The position numbers were made by a program, and so were the translations under genes. From assembly GCF_005937185.1 (NCBI RefSeq), contig NZ_VCNI01000003.1, positions 186,001 to 250,000 of the forward strand: 64,000 nt of DNA. The letters run 5' to 3'. Origin of the DNA: Flagellimonas algicola. Its GTDB lineage: Bacteria; Bacteroidota; Bacteroidia; Flavobacteriales; Flavobacteriaceae. This document shows, piece by piece, positions 33,412 through 41,987 of the stretch (its first letter is position 1; each line of letters starts with the position of its first letter). The notes beneath the pieces are model-generated. The model had not been told where the DNA came from. It did not search any database and worked only from the letters and a program-made list of their open reading frames with translations.

Positions 33412-33693
33412 ATGAAAGCTATTTGGAACGATACCATAATTGCAGAAAGTGACGATACCGTTGTAATCGAAAACAATCATTACTTTCCTGCTGAAAGCAT
33501 TAAGAAAGAATACTTTAAATCCAGTGAAACGCATAGCACCTGTCCGTGGAAAGGAGTTGCCTCATACTATACCTTGGAGGTAGATGGAAAAGAAAATGTG
33601 GATGCCGCTTGGTATTATCCTGAAGTGAGTGAGCTGGCCAAGACCATTAAAGGAAGAGTGGCCTTTTGGAAAGGAGTTTCAGTGGTGCAATAG
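33412..33693 (+). CDS. DUF427 domain protein
   Basis: From the ATG at 33412 this is a 93-residue single-domain DUF427 protein: MKAIWNDTIIAESDDTVVIE, NHYFPAESIKKEYFK, the conserved CPWKGVASYY and the C-terminal DAAWYYPEV with GRVAFWKGV. An upstream ATG at 33361 lies inside egtD and is unlikely. DUF427 is a small beta-tent fold of unknown function. Its position 4 bases after egtD suggests a role connected with ergothioneine or stress defence, which is inference from context. Confidence 0.9.
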   Translation: MKAIWNDTIIAESDDTVVIENNHYFPAESIKKEYFKSSETHSTCPWKGVASYYTLEVDGKENVDAAWYYPEVSELAKTIKGRVAFWKGVSVVQ

Positions 33694-33718
33694 TACCCCT
33701 AAAAAACATAGGACTTAT

Positions 33719-33764
33719 AGAACCAAGAAGCAAGACTTTGTCTTGCTTCTTGGTTCTTTTTTTT
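33719..33764 (+). terminator. Strong terminator of the ergothioneine operon
   Basis: An 18-bp perfect stem (33719-33736 with 33740-33757) has a TTT loop and is followed by a run of Ts to 33764. It ends the egtB-egtD-DUF427 transcript. The stop codon of the convergent gene begins 2 bases later. Confidence 0.92.
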
Positions 33765-33765
33765 A

Positions 33766-34062
33766 CTAAAGCTCTAGAACAGCATTTTCCGTCCCAGCAT
33801 AATCGTTCCATTGGTAACGATCCGCCTCAGTTTCATTAATGTAGGTTCCGTCCACCAAATATCTAAACTCGAAGGTGTTCTCTTGTGGAAGGTCAAAGGT
33901 TCCTTTGAAAGTTCCGTTTTTCAACTTTTTCAAAGTACTTTCTTTTGGGTTCCAGTTGTTGAAATCGCCAACAACAGCTACTTTCTTAGCTTCTTCCGCA
34001 GGCACAGTAAATGTAACTTTACATACTGGCTTACTTTTTAGGTATTGTTTCTTTATTGCCAT
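33766..34062 (-). CDS. CBM48/isoamylase-early-set domain protein (AMPK-beta-like glycogen-binding)
   Basis: This 98-residue protein is a single CBM48 (early-set, AMPK-beta glycogen-binding-like) domain: VCKVTFTVPAEEAKKVAVVG, the hallmark GDFNNWNPKESTLKKLKNG, then FEFRYLVDGTYIN and DRYQWNDY. In enzymes this module binds alpha-glucans; stand-alone copies are frequent in Bacteroidota and uncharacterised. No glycogen-metabolism gene is adjacent. The 162-bp upstream region contains a 14-bp palindrome at 34193-34206. Confidence 0.88.
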   Translation of the reverse strand: MAIKKQYLKSKPVCKVTFTVPAEEAKKVAVVGDFNNWNPKESTLKKLKNGTFKGTFDLPQENTFEFRYLVDGTYINETEADRYQWNDYAGTENAVLEL

Positions 34063-34192
34063 GGTATTCTAATTTTCGTATTAAAATCACCGCAAAACAA
34101 AAGATAAAACCGTTTACGCACAATAAGTTATAACCGATTTATCATATTGATAAAATGCGCCTAACAATAGGATTACCTTTACAAAATTAGGG

Positions 34193-34206
34193 TGTGAAAT
34201 TTCACA
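34193..34206. promoter_or_regulatory. Perfect 14-bp palindrome TGTGAAATTTCACA
   Basis: It lies between the aminotransferase gene and the CBM48 gene. On the minus strand it sits just upstream of a TAATTTTG box (34189-34182), so it could be an operator for a longer CBM48 transcript. The half-site TGTGA resembles a CRP half-site, but the spacing (4 rather than 6 bases) is not that of CRP. Confidence 0.4.
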
Positions 34207-34224
34207 AAATATGATATGCGTCAG

Positions 34225-35304
34225 CTAAGATTTTAAGATATCGACAATCGCATCAATCTCATTTTCCGTGTTATAGAAGTGAAAACTTAATCGAATTCCG
34301 TTTCCGCGGAGCACACAGACCACATCTTGTTGACTTAGTTTTTCAAAAAGGGCTTGATCTCCCCTTACATTAAAAATGGTACTATGAATGTCCCTTTTGG
34401 CCACGCAATCCTCCAGTAAGCCCAAGGAAGTGAATTCCTGCTTTGCTTTTTGGGACAATAATTTTAATTGATTTTGAATGTTTTCCATGCCTACACTTTC
34501 CAGAAAGTTTAGGGAAAACTGAAGACTCCCAAAACTCATGGATGATAAATGTCCTGGCTCCAATCGCTTGCAAAAAGGGCTGTTTTGATAATCCTCACCC
34601 ATTCTGTCCACGGACCAATTGCCCACAGCATTTAAATTGAACCTTTTCTCAGCTCCCTCCTTCACCAAAAAGAATCCATTTCCATAACCGGCCAACAGCC
34701 ATTTGTAGGCACTTGCTCCCAGGACGTCAATTCCAGATTGCTCAAAATTGAACTCTTGTGTACCACAAAATTGGGTAGCATCAGCGATAATCAAGAGCTT
34801 TGGAAATTCTTGTTTTATTTTCTTTAAAAACGCCAAATCGATTTTAATGCCGTTGATCCATTGTACCAAGCTAAGAGCCAAAACATCAAAGTTTCCCCCG
34901 CTAAGTTTCGCATGGATCTGCGCTTCCAAATTTGCCTCAATGGTTACATAATCTTTCTCAAATTTTCTGGTTTCGAAAGGCCAATTGAGGGATGGATAAT
35001 CGTTGTGGACAAGGAGCACCCTGCAGTCCGTAGGTAATCCTTCCAGCAACAGGTTAAGCCCCAAAGTGAAATTGGGCACCAAGGCAACGTTGGAAGCCTT
35101 GCAGCCAAAAAATTGACCCACTGTGCTTCTTACCTCATTCATTTTGCCATACCATTTTTGCTTCATGTGGCTACCTCCAATCAGATAATCCAAATCATGC
35201 TCCTGGCGCCATTCCATCAAATCTTCGTACAAAAGACCCGTAGCCGCCGTGTTGGCATAGATGCATTGTTGCAGGACAGGGAACTTCTTTCTGAGGTTTT
35301 GCAT
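34225..35304 (-). CDS. Class V aminotransferase-fold PLP enzyme
   Basis: From the ATG at 35304 (MQNLRKKFPVLQQ) the protein has 359 residues; an upstream ATG at 35328 would add 8. It has the fold-type I PLP layout: YANTAATGLL, SNVALVPNFTLGLNLLLEGL, ADATQFCGTQEF (D and Q contact the cofactor) and LGASAYKWLLAGYGNGFFLV, where the lysine of AYKWL forms the Schiff base. Related proteins include cysteine desulfurases and isopenicillin N epimerase-like enzymes. The substrate is unknown. It is divergent from the 2TM gene. Confidence 0.87.
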   Translation of the reverse strand: MQNLRKKFPVLQQCIYANTAATGLLYEDLMEWRQEHDLDYLIGGSHMKQKWYGKMNEVRSTVGQFFGCKASNVALVPNFTLGLNLLLEGLPTDCRVLLVHNDYPSLNWPFETRKFEKDYVTIEANLEAQIHAKLSGGNFDVLALSLVQWINGIKIDLAFLKKIKQEFPKLLIIADATQFCGTQEFNFEQSGIDVLGASAYKWLLAGYGNGFFLVKEGAEKRFNLNAVGNWSVDRMGEDYQNSPFCKRLEPGHLSSMSFGSLQFSLNFLESVGMENIQNQLKLLSQKAKQEFTSLGLLEDCVAKRDIHSTIFNVRGDQALFEKLSQQDVVCVLRGNGIRLSFHFYNTENEIDAIVDILKS

Positions 35305-35329
35305 TGGGTTATTTTGGTTGTAATTCAAT

Positions 35330-35337
35330 TATATTTG
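35330..35337 (+). promoter_or_regulatory. -7 box upstream of the 2TM-folA operon
   Basis: TATATTTG (35330-35337) matches TAnnTTTG, 20 bases before the ATG at 35358. TTG occurs at 35304-35306 and 35314-35316. Its location supports the shorter start of the divergent aminotransferase. Confidence 0.45.
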
Positions 35338-35357
35338 TTGTTAAAGATAGCCATTCC

Positions 35358-35747
35358 ATGTTCTCAAAAAAGAAACAAGAAAAATCTGTGGATATAGAAC
35401 AACACGAGCTGCTGGAACATGCCCAAAAACGTATAAAGCAGAAGAAAAGGTTGTTTTCCCACTTTGTGATTTTTTTGATCGGAAGTATTTTTTTGGTCTT
35501 GATCAATAAAATACTCAAATACGGAGAGGCTTACGATTGGTTTGTTTGGGGGATTCTTTTATGGGCATTTTTGTTTATTTTCCACTTCTTTAATGTGTTT
35601 GTGACCCATAAGTTCATGGGCAAGGATTGGGAACGTAAGCAGCGCGAAAAACTGGTGAACCAGCAAAAACAACGCATTTTAGAAATTCAGAAGGAGATCG
35701 AGACGGAATTTCCTTTATCCAGCATCAATAAAAAAAAAGATCAATGA
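35358..35747 (+). CDS. 2TM domain-containing membrane protein
   Basis: From the ATG at 35358 (MFSKKKQEKSVDIEQHELLE) the protein has 129 residues. Two hydrophobic segments (about 32-52 and 62-86, with SHFVIFLIGSIFLVLINKIL) are flanked by basic helices; the C-terminus is highly charged. This is the layout of the 2TM domain family, found alone or fused to LytTR regulators in Bacteroidota. Function unknown. Its stop overlaps the folA ATG (ATGA), so they are translationally coupled. Confidence 0.85.
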   Translation: MFSKKKQEKSVDIEQHELLEHAQKRIKQKKRLFSHFVIFLIGSIFLVLINKILKYGEAYDWFVWGILLWAFLFIFHFFNVFVTHKFMGKDWERKQREKLVNQQKQRILEIQKEIETEFPLSSINKKKDQ

Positions 35748-36235
35748 AGCAATTGATCATGATTGCCGCGGCAGCGGAAAACAATGCCCTAGGCATCAAC
35801 AACGACCTTCCCTGGCATTTACCGGATGATTTTAAACGATTCAAGCAACTTACCTCGGGGCATAAAATAATTATGGGCCGTAAAACCTTGGAGAGCTTCC
35901 CTAAGGCCTTGCCCAATAGGGAACATATTGCCATAACCCGGGACAAAAATTACCGGCCCAAGTTTCCCTGCCAAATTGTACATTCTTTGGAAGGTGCTTT
36001 GGATCTAGTTGGCCCGGAAGAAACTGCATTTATTATTGGTGGGGGAGAAATCTACCGACAAGGGATGGATATTGCCACAGACATTGAACTGACCCGAGTA
36101 CATGCTGAAGTGGAAGCTGATACTTTTTTTCCAGAAATCGATGATCAGGTTTGGGAATTGGTGCAGGAAGATTTCCACCCAGCAGATGAAAAGCATAAAC
36201 ACAGCTTTACTTACCAAACTTATCGAAGAAGATAG
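35744..36235 (+). CDS. folA: Dihydrofolate reductase
   Basis: This 163-residue enzyme reduces dihydrofolate to tetrahydrofolate with NADPH. Conserved elements are AENNALGINNDLPWHLPDDF (with the active-site Asp), KIIMGRKTLESFPKALPNR, AFIIGGGEIYRQGM and the C-terminal FTYQTYRR. It replenishes the folate consumed by ThyA (7.1 kb). It overlaps the upstream 2TM gene by 4 bases and is convergent with murI, 3 bases away. Confidence 0.97.
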   Translation: MKQLIMIAAAAENNALGINNDLPWHLPDDFKRFKQLTSGHKIIMGRKTLESFPKALPNREHIAITRDKNYRPKFPCQIVHSLEGALDLVGPEETAFIIGGGEIYRQGMDIATDIELTRVHAEVEADTFFPEIDDQVWELVQEDFHPADEKHKHSFTYQTYRRR

Positions 36236-36238
36236 TTA

Positions 36239-37018
36239 CTAAAAGTCCAGATATTCTATGTAAACACTTGGGCCCAACACAAAAGAAGACAATATATTGG
36301 TATCTGTATTTGAATAAAACCAATGGGCAGTCCAATTTTTCATCTGAACCGCTAATTGGTTCTTCTCCAATACCGCTTTTGTCTGTCTGGCAACAGCTTC
36401 TCCGGAATCAATAATGGTTAGTCCAGAAGGCACCAATTCCTTGATCAAAGAAATCAAATACGGATAGTGGGTACACCCCAGAACAAGACAGTCAATATGC
36501 TGCTCTAACATGGGGTCCAGGTACTTTTTTAAGAGTGTTCTAGTCTCATCTGCATGCAATTTACCTTCCTCAATCAATTCTACCAAACCTGTTCCCTCCT
36601 GCTCCAACACGGTAATTCCCTGTGCAAACATTTTGGAAGTACTGTGAAACAATGTACTGGACAAGGTCCCTTTGGTGGCCAACACTCCTACTTTTTTGGT
36701 TTTGGTGTGTAATGCAGCAGGTTTAATGGCCGGTTCAATACCTATAAAGGGAACGTCATAATTGGCACGGAGAAAATCGATTGCATTGGTGGTTGCCGTG
36801 TTACAGGCGACCACAATGAGTTTGCAGTTCTTTTCAATTAAAAGCTCCGTATTCTTGATGCTAAGTTCGAGGATTTTCTCTTTGGATTTAGCACCATAGG
36901 GCGCATTGGCACTATCGGCCAGATATATGGTATCTTCATAGGGAAGCAATTTTTCAATCTCCCTCCAAATAGAGGTACCACCAATACCGGAATCAAAAAT
37001 ACCAATGGGTTTAACCAT
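36239..37018 (-). CDS. murI: Glutamate racemase
   Basis: This 259-residue enzyme makes D-glutamate for peptidoglycan. The two catalytic cysteines are in VACNTATTNAI and LGCTHYPYL. Other signatures are GIFDSGIGGTSI, DSANAPYGAKS and ATKGTLSSTLFH. It lies downstream of, and on the same strand as, the bamA-ompH group but is separated by a terminator (37054-37087), so it probably has its own promoter. Confidence 0.96.
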   Translation of the reverse strand: MVKPIGIFDSGIGGTSIWREIEKLLPYEDTIYLADSANAPYGAKSKEKILELSIKNTELLIEKNCKLIVVACNTATTNAIDFLRANYDVPFIGIEPAIKPAALHTKTKKVGVLATKGTLSSTLFHSTSKMFAQGITVLEQEGTGLVELIEEGKLHADETRTLLKKYLDPMLEQHIDCLVLGCTHYPYLISLIKELVPSGLTIIDSGEAVARQTKAVLEKNQLAVQMKNWTAHWFYSNTDTNILSSFVLGPSVYIEYLDF

Positions 37019-37053
37019 ATCTAAAAGTAAGTACTATAGTTAAGTTTAGGGCA

Positions 37054-37087
37054 CAAAAAAACCGCTTTTCAAAAGAAAAAGCGGTTT
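37054..37087 (-). terminator. Terminator after the ompH genes
   Basis: AAACCGCTTTT (37059-37069) pairs with AAAAGCGGTTT (37077-37087). On the minus strand the stem is followed by Ts (A-run 37054-37060). It is 21 bases past the downstream ompH stop. Confidence 0.85.
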
Positions 37088-37107
37088 CAAATATTTTAAA
37101 GTAAAAC

Positions 37108-37617
37108 TTAGAAGCCCAATTCCTGTTTTACAGATGGAAGCAAGTCCTTTCCTTTGGCAACGATCAAGCTCAATCCTGGGCTGGCATCAATAACGTAATC
37201 AAAGCCTTCCGCTGCGGCAACTTTTTCAATGGCTGCTTTGGCCTTATCAGAAATAGGAGCAAACAATTCTTGTTGTTTTTTCTGCATTTCCTGAATGGCG
37301 GCCTGCTCTGCTGCCTGTATATTTGTTTCATACCCCTGAAGTTCTAACGCTCTTTTTTCATTCTCTTCTCGAGATTTGGCGCTGGACTCATTACGATATT
37401 GGTTGGCTTTATTTCTAAATTCGGTCATGGAGCTTTCGATATCCGCTCTATAGGTTTCCTGCAATTTTTTAAGCTCCGCCTGGGCAGCTTTCATCTCCGG
37501 CATATCAGATAGCAATTGCTGTACATTGATGTGGGCAACCTTGCTCTGTGCGTTTACAAAACCCGTAGCTGCAACAAATAAGACTAGAGCTACAGCAATC
37601 TTCTTTACATTTCTCAT
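37108..37617 (-). CDS. OmpH/Skp-family periplasmic chaperone
   Basis: This 169-residue protein has a signal peptide (MRNVKKIAVALVLFVAATGF, cleavage near VNAQ) and a Skp-type body: a short beta segment (KVAHINVQQLLSDMPEMKAA), a long coiled-coil hairpin (about 40-130), and the returning segment FDYVIDASPGLSLIVAKGKD. Skp trimers hold unfolded outer-membrane proteins for the BAM complex. It is the second of two tandem Skp genes behind bamA. Confidence 0.93.
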   Translation of the reverse strand: MRNVKKIAVALVLFVAATGFVNAQSKVAHINVQQLLSDMPEMKAAQAELKKLQETYRADIESSMTEFRNKANQYRNESSAKSREENEKRALELQGYETNIQAAEQAAIQEMQKKQQELFAPISDKAKAAIEKVAAAEGFDYVIDASPGLSLIVAKGKDLLPSVKQELGF

Positions 37618-37666
37618 GATTCTCTAAGTTATACTATTTTGAATGTTACTATTTAGTGTTTCAATA

Positions 37667-38503
37667 TTATTGTTGTATTGAATCCTGTTGTTGTTCTTGC
37701 GCTTTTTTTCGTTCCTCCAATTTGGCTTTCCGCTTGGCATCGCGCTCTTCCAATAATTTTTTTCTTCTTGCTTCGTAGGCTTTCTTCCGTTCTTCTCGAA
37801 GCCTTAACTGCTCAGCTCTTCGATCTTCTGCTTCTTTAGCCTTGGCTGCTTGCGATTCCTCTGCTTTGGCTTGCCGCTCCTTAAGTGCTTCGCTAATCTC
37901 TTTTTCCTCTTCGGCCTGCTCCTCCCTAAACTGATCTAGCCTATTCTTTTCTTTGGTTTTTTTGTTGGATTTGCTCACCTTTCTGGTTCGACCTATCTCC
38001 CTTAAAACCAAGTCACTGATGTCGTGTCTTTTTTCGGAGTACAACATTACAACATCTGCGGATTTATCAAAAATAAAATCGTATCTTTTATTACCGCCTA
38101 TTTTTTGTACTTCATTGAACACTTGGTCCTGTATGGGCTGAATCAACAGCTTTTTTTGCAGTACCAAATCCCCTTGGGGTCCAAAACGATCTTGCTGATA
38201 ATCCAACATTTCGGTTTCCAAAATTTGGATTTCTTCCTCACGTTCGGCAATCAATTCATCCGTTAGCAGGACTTTTTCTGCCATAAGATCCTTCTTCATC
38301 TGCTCAATTACACTTTGTTTGAGCTCAATTTCCTGTTTCCACTTTACGGCCTTGGCATCCAATTGCTCCGTGGCGTCCCGGTATTCCTCTACATTTTCCA
38401 AGATATATTCCATATCTACATATCCGATACGCACCCCTCGTTGTGAGAAACCATTGATAGACACCATTAGAACCGTTAATGTCAAAAGAACTTTGGTCTT
38501 CAT
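37667..38503 (-). CDS. OmpH/Skp-family periplasmic chaperone with extended charged C-terminus
   Basis: From the ATG at 38503 (MKTKVLLTLTVLMVSINGFS) the protein has 278 residues with a proper signal peptide; the ATG at 38542 adds 13 residues that spoil it. The Skp core (VRIGYVDMEYILENVEEY through FDKSADVVMLYSEKRHDISD) is followed by about 100 residues of very charged, Ala/Glu/Arg/Lys-rich coiled coil, much longer than ordinary Skp. The tail may bind cell wall or outer membrane, which is inference. It lies between bamA and the shorter Skp gene. Confidence 0.92.
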   Translation of the reverse strand: MKTKVLLTLTVLMVSINGFSQRGVRIGYVDMEYILENVEEYRDATEQLDAKAVKWKQEIELKQSVIEQMKKDLMAEKVLLTDELIAEREEEIQILETEMLDYQQDRFGPQGDLVLQKKLLIQPIQDQVFNEVQKIGGNKRYDFIFDKSADVVMLYSEKRHDISDLVLREIGRTRKVSKSNKKTKEKNRLDQFREEQAEEEKEISEALKERQAKAEESQAAKAKEAEDRRAEQLRLREERKKAYEARRKKLLEERDAKRKAKLEERKKAQEQQQDSIQQ

Positions 38504-38603
38504 TTTTTGATTCCGCTTTTTAAAAAGAAAATATCGTGCCAAAATAACTAATTAATTTAAAATGAGTTATTTACATCTGTTTTAAGACCCGATTATTCTT
38601 TGG

Positions 38604-41273
38604 TTAAAACTGCTGCCCGATAATGAAGTGCGTTTGCCAGCCGCTTGGTCCACTAGAGGATGGATTGGCATCTGTGTCAAATCCATATCCAAAATCGATA
38701 CCCAATAGACCGAATGCCGGCATAAAAATACGTAGCCCCACTCCGGCAGATCTTTTTAATTCAAACGGATTATACTCACTAAAATTGTTAAAGGCGTTAC
38801 CCGCTTCCAAAAATGATAGGGCATAAATGGATGCAGAGGGTTTCAAGGTAAGTGGATAACGCAATTCCATAGAGAATTTATTGTAGATGGTTCCACCATC
38901 ACGCTCTTGGTTTCCGGTTACCGGATTTGTGCTAAAAGGCGTAAGTGAACTATTCTCATACCCACGTAACTGAATTACGTCCCTACCATCCAAGGTAAAG
39001 TTTCCAAGACCATCTCCCCCTACGAAGAAACGCTCAAAGGGTACAGCTCCAATATCATTGTTGTAACTTCCCAAGAATCCGAACTCAGCATTGGTTCTAA
39101 GTACCAATTTATCTACTAAGTTGGTGTACCAGTCACCTTTGAACTTGATCTTGTAAAATTCCAATAGTTTAAATCGTTCTTCTTCCAATAATTCCAGTTG
39201 ATTACTCAGATCCGCAAATTCTATTTGCTCCTCTGCAGTTGCTGGACTAGGACCAATCTCGAACAGCCTTGCGGTAATATCATCAATATCGGAACGAATC
39301 TGCTTGAAGTCTTTACCACCGAATAAGGAATAAGGAGGCGTAAATTTTGCGGTCAGCTCAAAATTGGAACCGGTAAGGGGGAAAATTCTACTGGGACCTT
39401 GCGAGCTTCTGGAAATCCCCAAAGTGTAACTTAAGGAATTGGAGCTTCCATTTCCAAAGTTGAAAAGCCCATTGTTAAAATCATTGAAATCATACAATTG
39501 GTAGCTTGCCGAATGGGAAATCGTAAAGAAATCATCAGGCCATTGCACCCGCTTTGCCAATCCTGCAGAAATTCCCGTTATAGCGAACCCACGATCCTTA
39601 TCCACATCAATTCTACCTCTATTGGTGAAACTGGTGGCAAATTGCTGTGTTCTGGATAGGGACAAATTAAATCGAACTGGTTTTTTACCGCCCAACCAGG
39701 GTTCCGCGAAGTTAAGACTGTATACTCTAAAGGTTCTACTTGCTTGCAGTCGTAAGGCAAAGGTCTGCCCATCTCCCATAGGAACCGGCTTGTAGGCCTC
39801 ACCGTTAAAAATATTCTTCAAGGAGAAGTTACTAAAGGAAAGTCCTAAGGTACCAATGAAACCTCCACCTCCAAATCCACCTTGTAGCTCAATTTGGCTG
39901 GAGCCGGACTCCACTAAGCTATATTGAATATCCACAGTTCCCGCATTGGGGTCCGGATTTTGGATATCCGGGGTAATCTGTTCTGCATCAAAGAACCCTA
40001 ATTGACCCAATTCCCGAATACTTCGTACAATATTATCCTTGCTGTATTTTTGTCCCGGACGGGTACGCAATTCCCTAAAAATTACGTGGTCATTGGTTTT
40101 ATCGTTACCCACTACGGTTACGTGATCCAAAAAAGTCTCTTTTCCCTCAATAATCCTGATTTCAAAATCGATGGTATCATTTACCGCCGAAACCTCAACA
40201 GGATTGATACTGGAAAAAAGGTAGCCATTGTTCTGGTATAGGTTGGTAAGATCTTGTCCATCTGGTTTAGAATCGTCCGCGACGCGTTTTTTGAGCAATA
40301 CTCCGTTGTAGGTGGATCCTTTTCTAATACCCAAGACCTGACTCAACTGCCTATCGGTGTACACTGAGTTCCCTACAAAATTGATGTCCCCAAAATAATA
40401 CTTGTCCCCTTCCTCTACATTGATTCTTAAGTCGATGTTATTCTCATCCACTTTAACGAAGGTATCAGAAAGTATTCGGGCGTCCCTATAACCTCTCTCC
40501 GCATAAGCGTCTACCATGTTGGAAAGGTCTTCCCTGTAATCAGCCTCTATGTATTTGGATTTTTTCCAGAAACGGTAGATTTTCTTCTTCTTGGTCTTCT
40601 TTAAAGATTTGCGAAGACGCTTGTCCGTTAACTTTTCATTGCCTTCAAAAACAATGTTCCTGATTTTTACCTTGTCACCTTTCTTTACATTGATGACCAT
40701 GTTTTCCGTATTGGTCCCAGTGGTATCAGAAGCGGTTACAATATGCACTTGGGCATTCAGGAATCCTTGTTTTTTGTATTTGTTCTGAAGGTAATTTTTG
40801 GTGTTGGCAATAAGGCTTTCTGTTATTTTCTTGCCTTTCTTAAGGTCCGTATCGTTGATGATATCCTCTACCTTGCGTTTTTTAACTCCATAAACGGTTA
40901 CATTGGAAAGTGTGGGACGCTCCAAAATGTTTAATTCCAAGAAAATCTGGTTGCCCTCAATTTTGGTGTAATAAAAGTTGACATCACTAAACAACTCCAG
41001 ACTCCAGAGTTTTTTAATGACGGCACTGATTTGGTCTCCAGGAACGGTTATGGGCTGCCCCACCCTAAGTCCGGTATACGTCTTAACCGTCTGCTCGTTG
41101 TAGCTTTGGAGCCCGCTAACGGTCAACCCACCTAAAATATATTCCTTCCCGTCCTCAAACGAGGTTTCTTGTGCAAAGCTTTGGGCAGTAAAAAAGAGTA
41201 GAAGGAGTAGTTTAAGGTATACTTGGGTGCTATTTTTTATTAGTTCAATTGAGTTGTTCGCTAGTTTTTCCAA
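38604..41273 (-). CDS. bamA: Outer membrane protein assembly factor BamA
   Basis: This 889-residue protein is the central insertase of outer-membrane beta-barrels. A signal segment (LKLLLLLFFTAQSFAQ, about residues 20-35) precedes five POTRA-like repeats (about 45-455), which show the G..V/N..F...LW..G.F.DV pattern. The C-terminal 16-strand barrel follows, with the conserved VGIRLFMP-like end (GVGLRIFMPAFGLLGIDFGYG) and a terminal aromatic residue in IIGQQF. It overlaps the 3' end of uppS by 29 bases and no later Met is available before the signal segment. Two Skp genes lie downstream. Confidence 0.96.
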   Translation of the reverse strand: MEKLANNSIELIKNSTQVYLKLLLLLFFTAQSFAQETSFEDGKEYILGGLTVSGLQSYNEQTVKTYTGLRVGQPITVPGDQISAVIKKLWSLELFSDVNFYYTKIEGNQIFLELNILERPTLSNVTVYGVKKRKVEDIINDTDLKKGKKITESLIANTKNYLQNKYKKQGFLNAQVHIVTASDTTGTNTENMVINVKKGDKVKIRNIVFEGNEKLTDKRLRKSLKKTKKKKIYRFWKKSKYIEADYREDLSNMVDAYAERGYRDARILSDTFVKVDENNIDLRINVEEGDKYYFGDINFVGNSVYTDRQLSQVLGIRKGSTYNGVLLKKRVADDSKPDGQDLTNLYQNNGYLFSSINPVEVSAVNDTIDFEIRIIEGKETFLDHVTVVGNDKTNDHVIFRELRTRPGQKYSKDNIVRSIRELGQLGFFDAEQITPDIQNPDPNAGTVDIQYSLVESGSSQIELQGGFGGGGFIGTLGLSFSNFSLKNIFNGEAYKPVPMGDGQTFALRLQASRTFRVYSLNFAEPWLGGKKPVRFNLSLSRTQQFATSFTNRGRIDVDKDRGFAITGISAGLAKRVQWPDDFFTISHSASYQLYDFNDFNNGLFNFGNGSSNSLSYTLGISRSSQGPSRIFPLTGSNFELTAKFTPPYSLFGGKDFKQIRSDIDDITARLFEIGPSPATAEEQIEFADLSNQLELLEEERFKLLEFYKIKFKGDWYTNLVDKLVLRTNAEFGFLGSYNNDIGAVPFERFFVGGDGLGNFTLDGRDVIQLRGYENSSLTPFSTNPVTGNQERDGGTIYNKFSMELRYPLTLKPSASIYALSFLEAGNAFNNFSEYNPFELKRSAGVGLRIFMPAFGLLGIDFGYGFDTDANPSSSGPSGWQTHFIIGQQF

Positions 41274-41985
41274 ATCGTCGTTCTCTATTTTGGTAACTTA
41301 ATATTGCCTCTACCAAATGATGCTCACTAAAATCGGGCCAAAATACATCAATAAAATATAATTCGGCATATGCAATTTGCCAAAGTAAAAAATTACTGAT
41401 TCTTTGTTCGCCACTTGTCCGAATTAGCAAGTCCACATCTGGCAAAAAATGCGTGTAAAGATGTGTATTAATAACGGCTTCGTCAATATTTTCAGGTGAA
41501 ATTATATTATTTTTAACTTTGAACGCTATGTCCTTTACGGCAGATTTTATCTCTTCCCTAGACCCATAACTCAACGCCAAGGTAAGTGTCATTCCAGAGT
41601 TATTTGCTGTTTTGGTTATGACTTCGGTAAGTTCTTTTTGCGCCTTTGAAGGCAAAGATTCAATATTACCAATGGTATTTAGACGTATGTTATTTTTGTG
41701 CAAGGTTTTAAGTTCCTTGCGAAGAGAGGCCACCAGTAGTTTCATTAAGGTCTCCACTTCGACTTTTGGGCGATTCCAGTTTTCGGTGGAAAATGCATAT
41801 AGCGTTAGATAGGATATCTGCAGTTTAGCGCAGTTCTCCACTGTTCTTCTAACGGCTTCCACGCCATTCTCATGTCCAAAAACCCTTAATTTTCCGCGTT
41901 GTTTGGCCCAGCGGCCATTGCCATCCATTATAACGGCAACATGTTGGGGAAGTTTATGCTTGTCTACGTCCTCTAAAGTGTGCAT
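41245..41985 (-). CDS. uppS: Isoprenyl transferase (undecaprenyl diphosphate synthase)
   Basis: This 246-residue cis-prenyltransferase makes the C55 lipid carrier for cell-wall synthesis. The catalytic D21 lies in AVIMDGNGRWAKQRG. Other signatures are TLYAFSTENWNRPKVEVETL, LALSYGSREEI and DLLIRTSGEQRISNFLLWQ. It starts 2 bases after the DUF6089 gene and its end overlaps bamA, so envelope lipid and protein assembly genes share one transcript. This order is common in Bacteroidota. Confidence 0.97.
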   Translation of the reverse strand: MHTLEDVDKHKLPQHVAVIMDGNGRWAKQRGKLRVFGHENGVEAVRRTVENCAKLQISYLTLYAFSTENWNRPKVEVETLMKLLVASLRKELKTLHKNNIRLNTIGNIESLPSKAQKELTEVITKTANNSGMTLTLALSYGSREEIKSAVKDIAFKVKNNIISPENIDEAVINTHLYTHFLPDVDLLIRTSGEQRISNFLLWQIAYAELYFIDVFWPDFSEHHLVEAILSYQNRERRFGKTSEQLN

Positions 41986-41987
41986 TT

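Noticed and set aside
33719-33757. 36-bp inverted repeat as a mobile element end
   Set aside because: The stem-loop followed by a T-run directly after the egt operon is best explained as a terminator.
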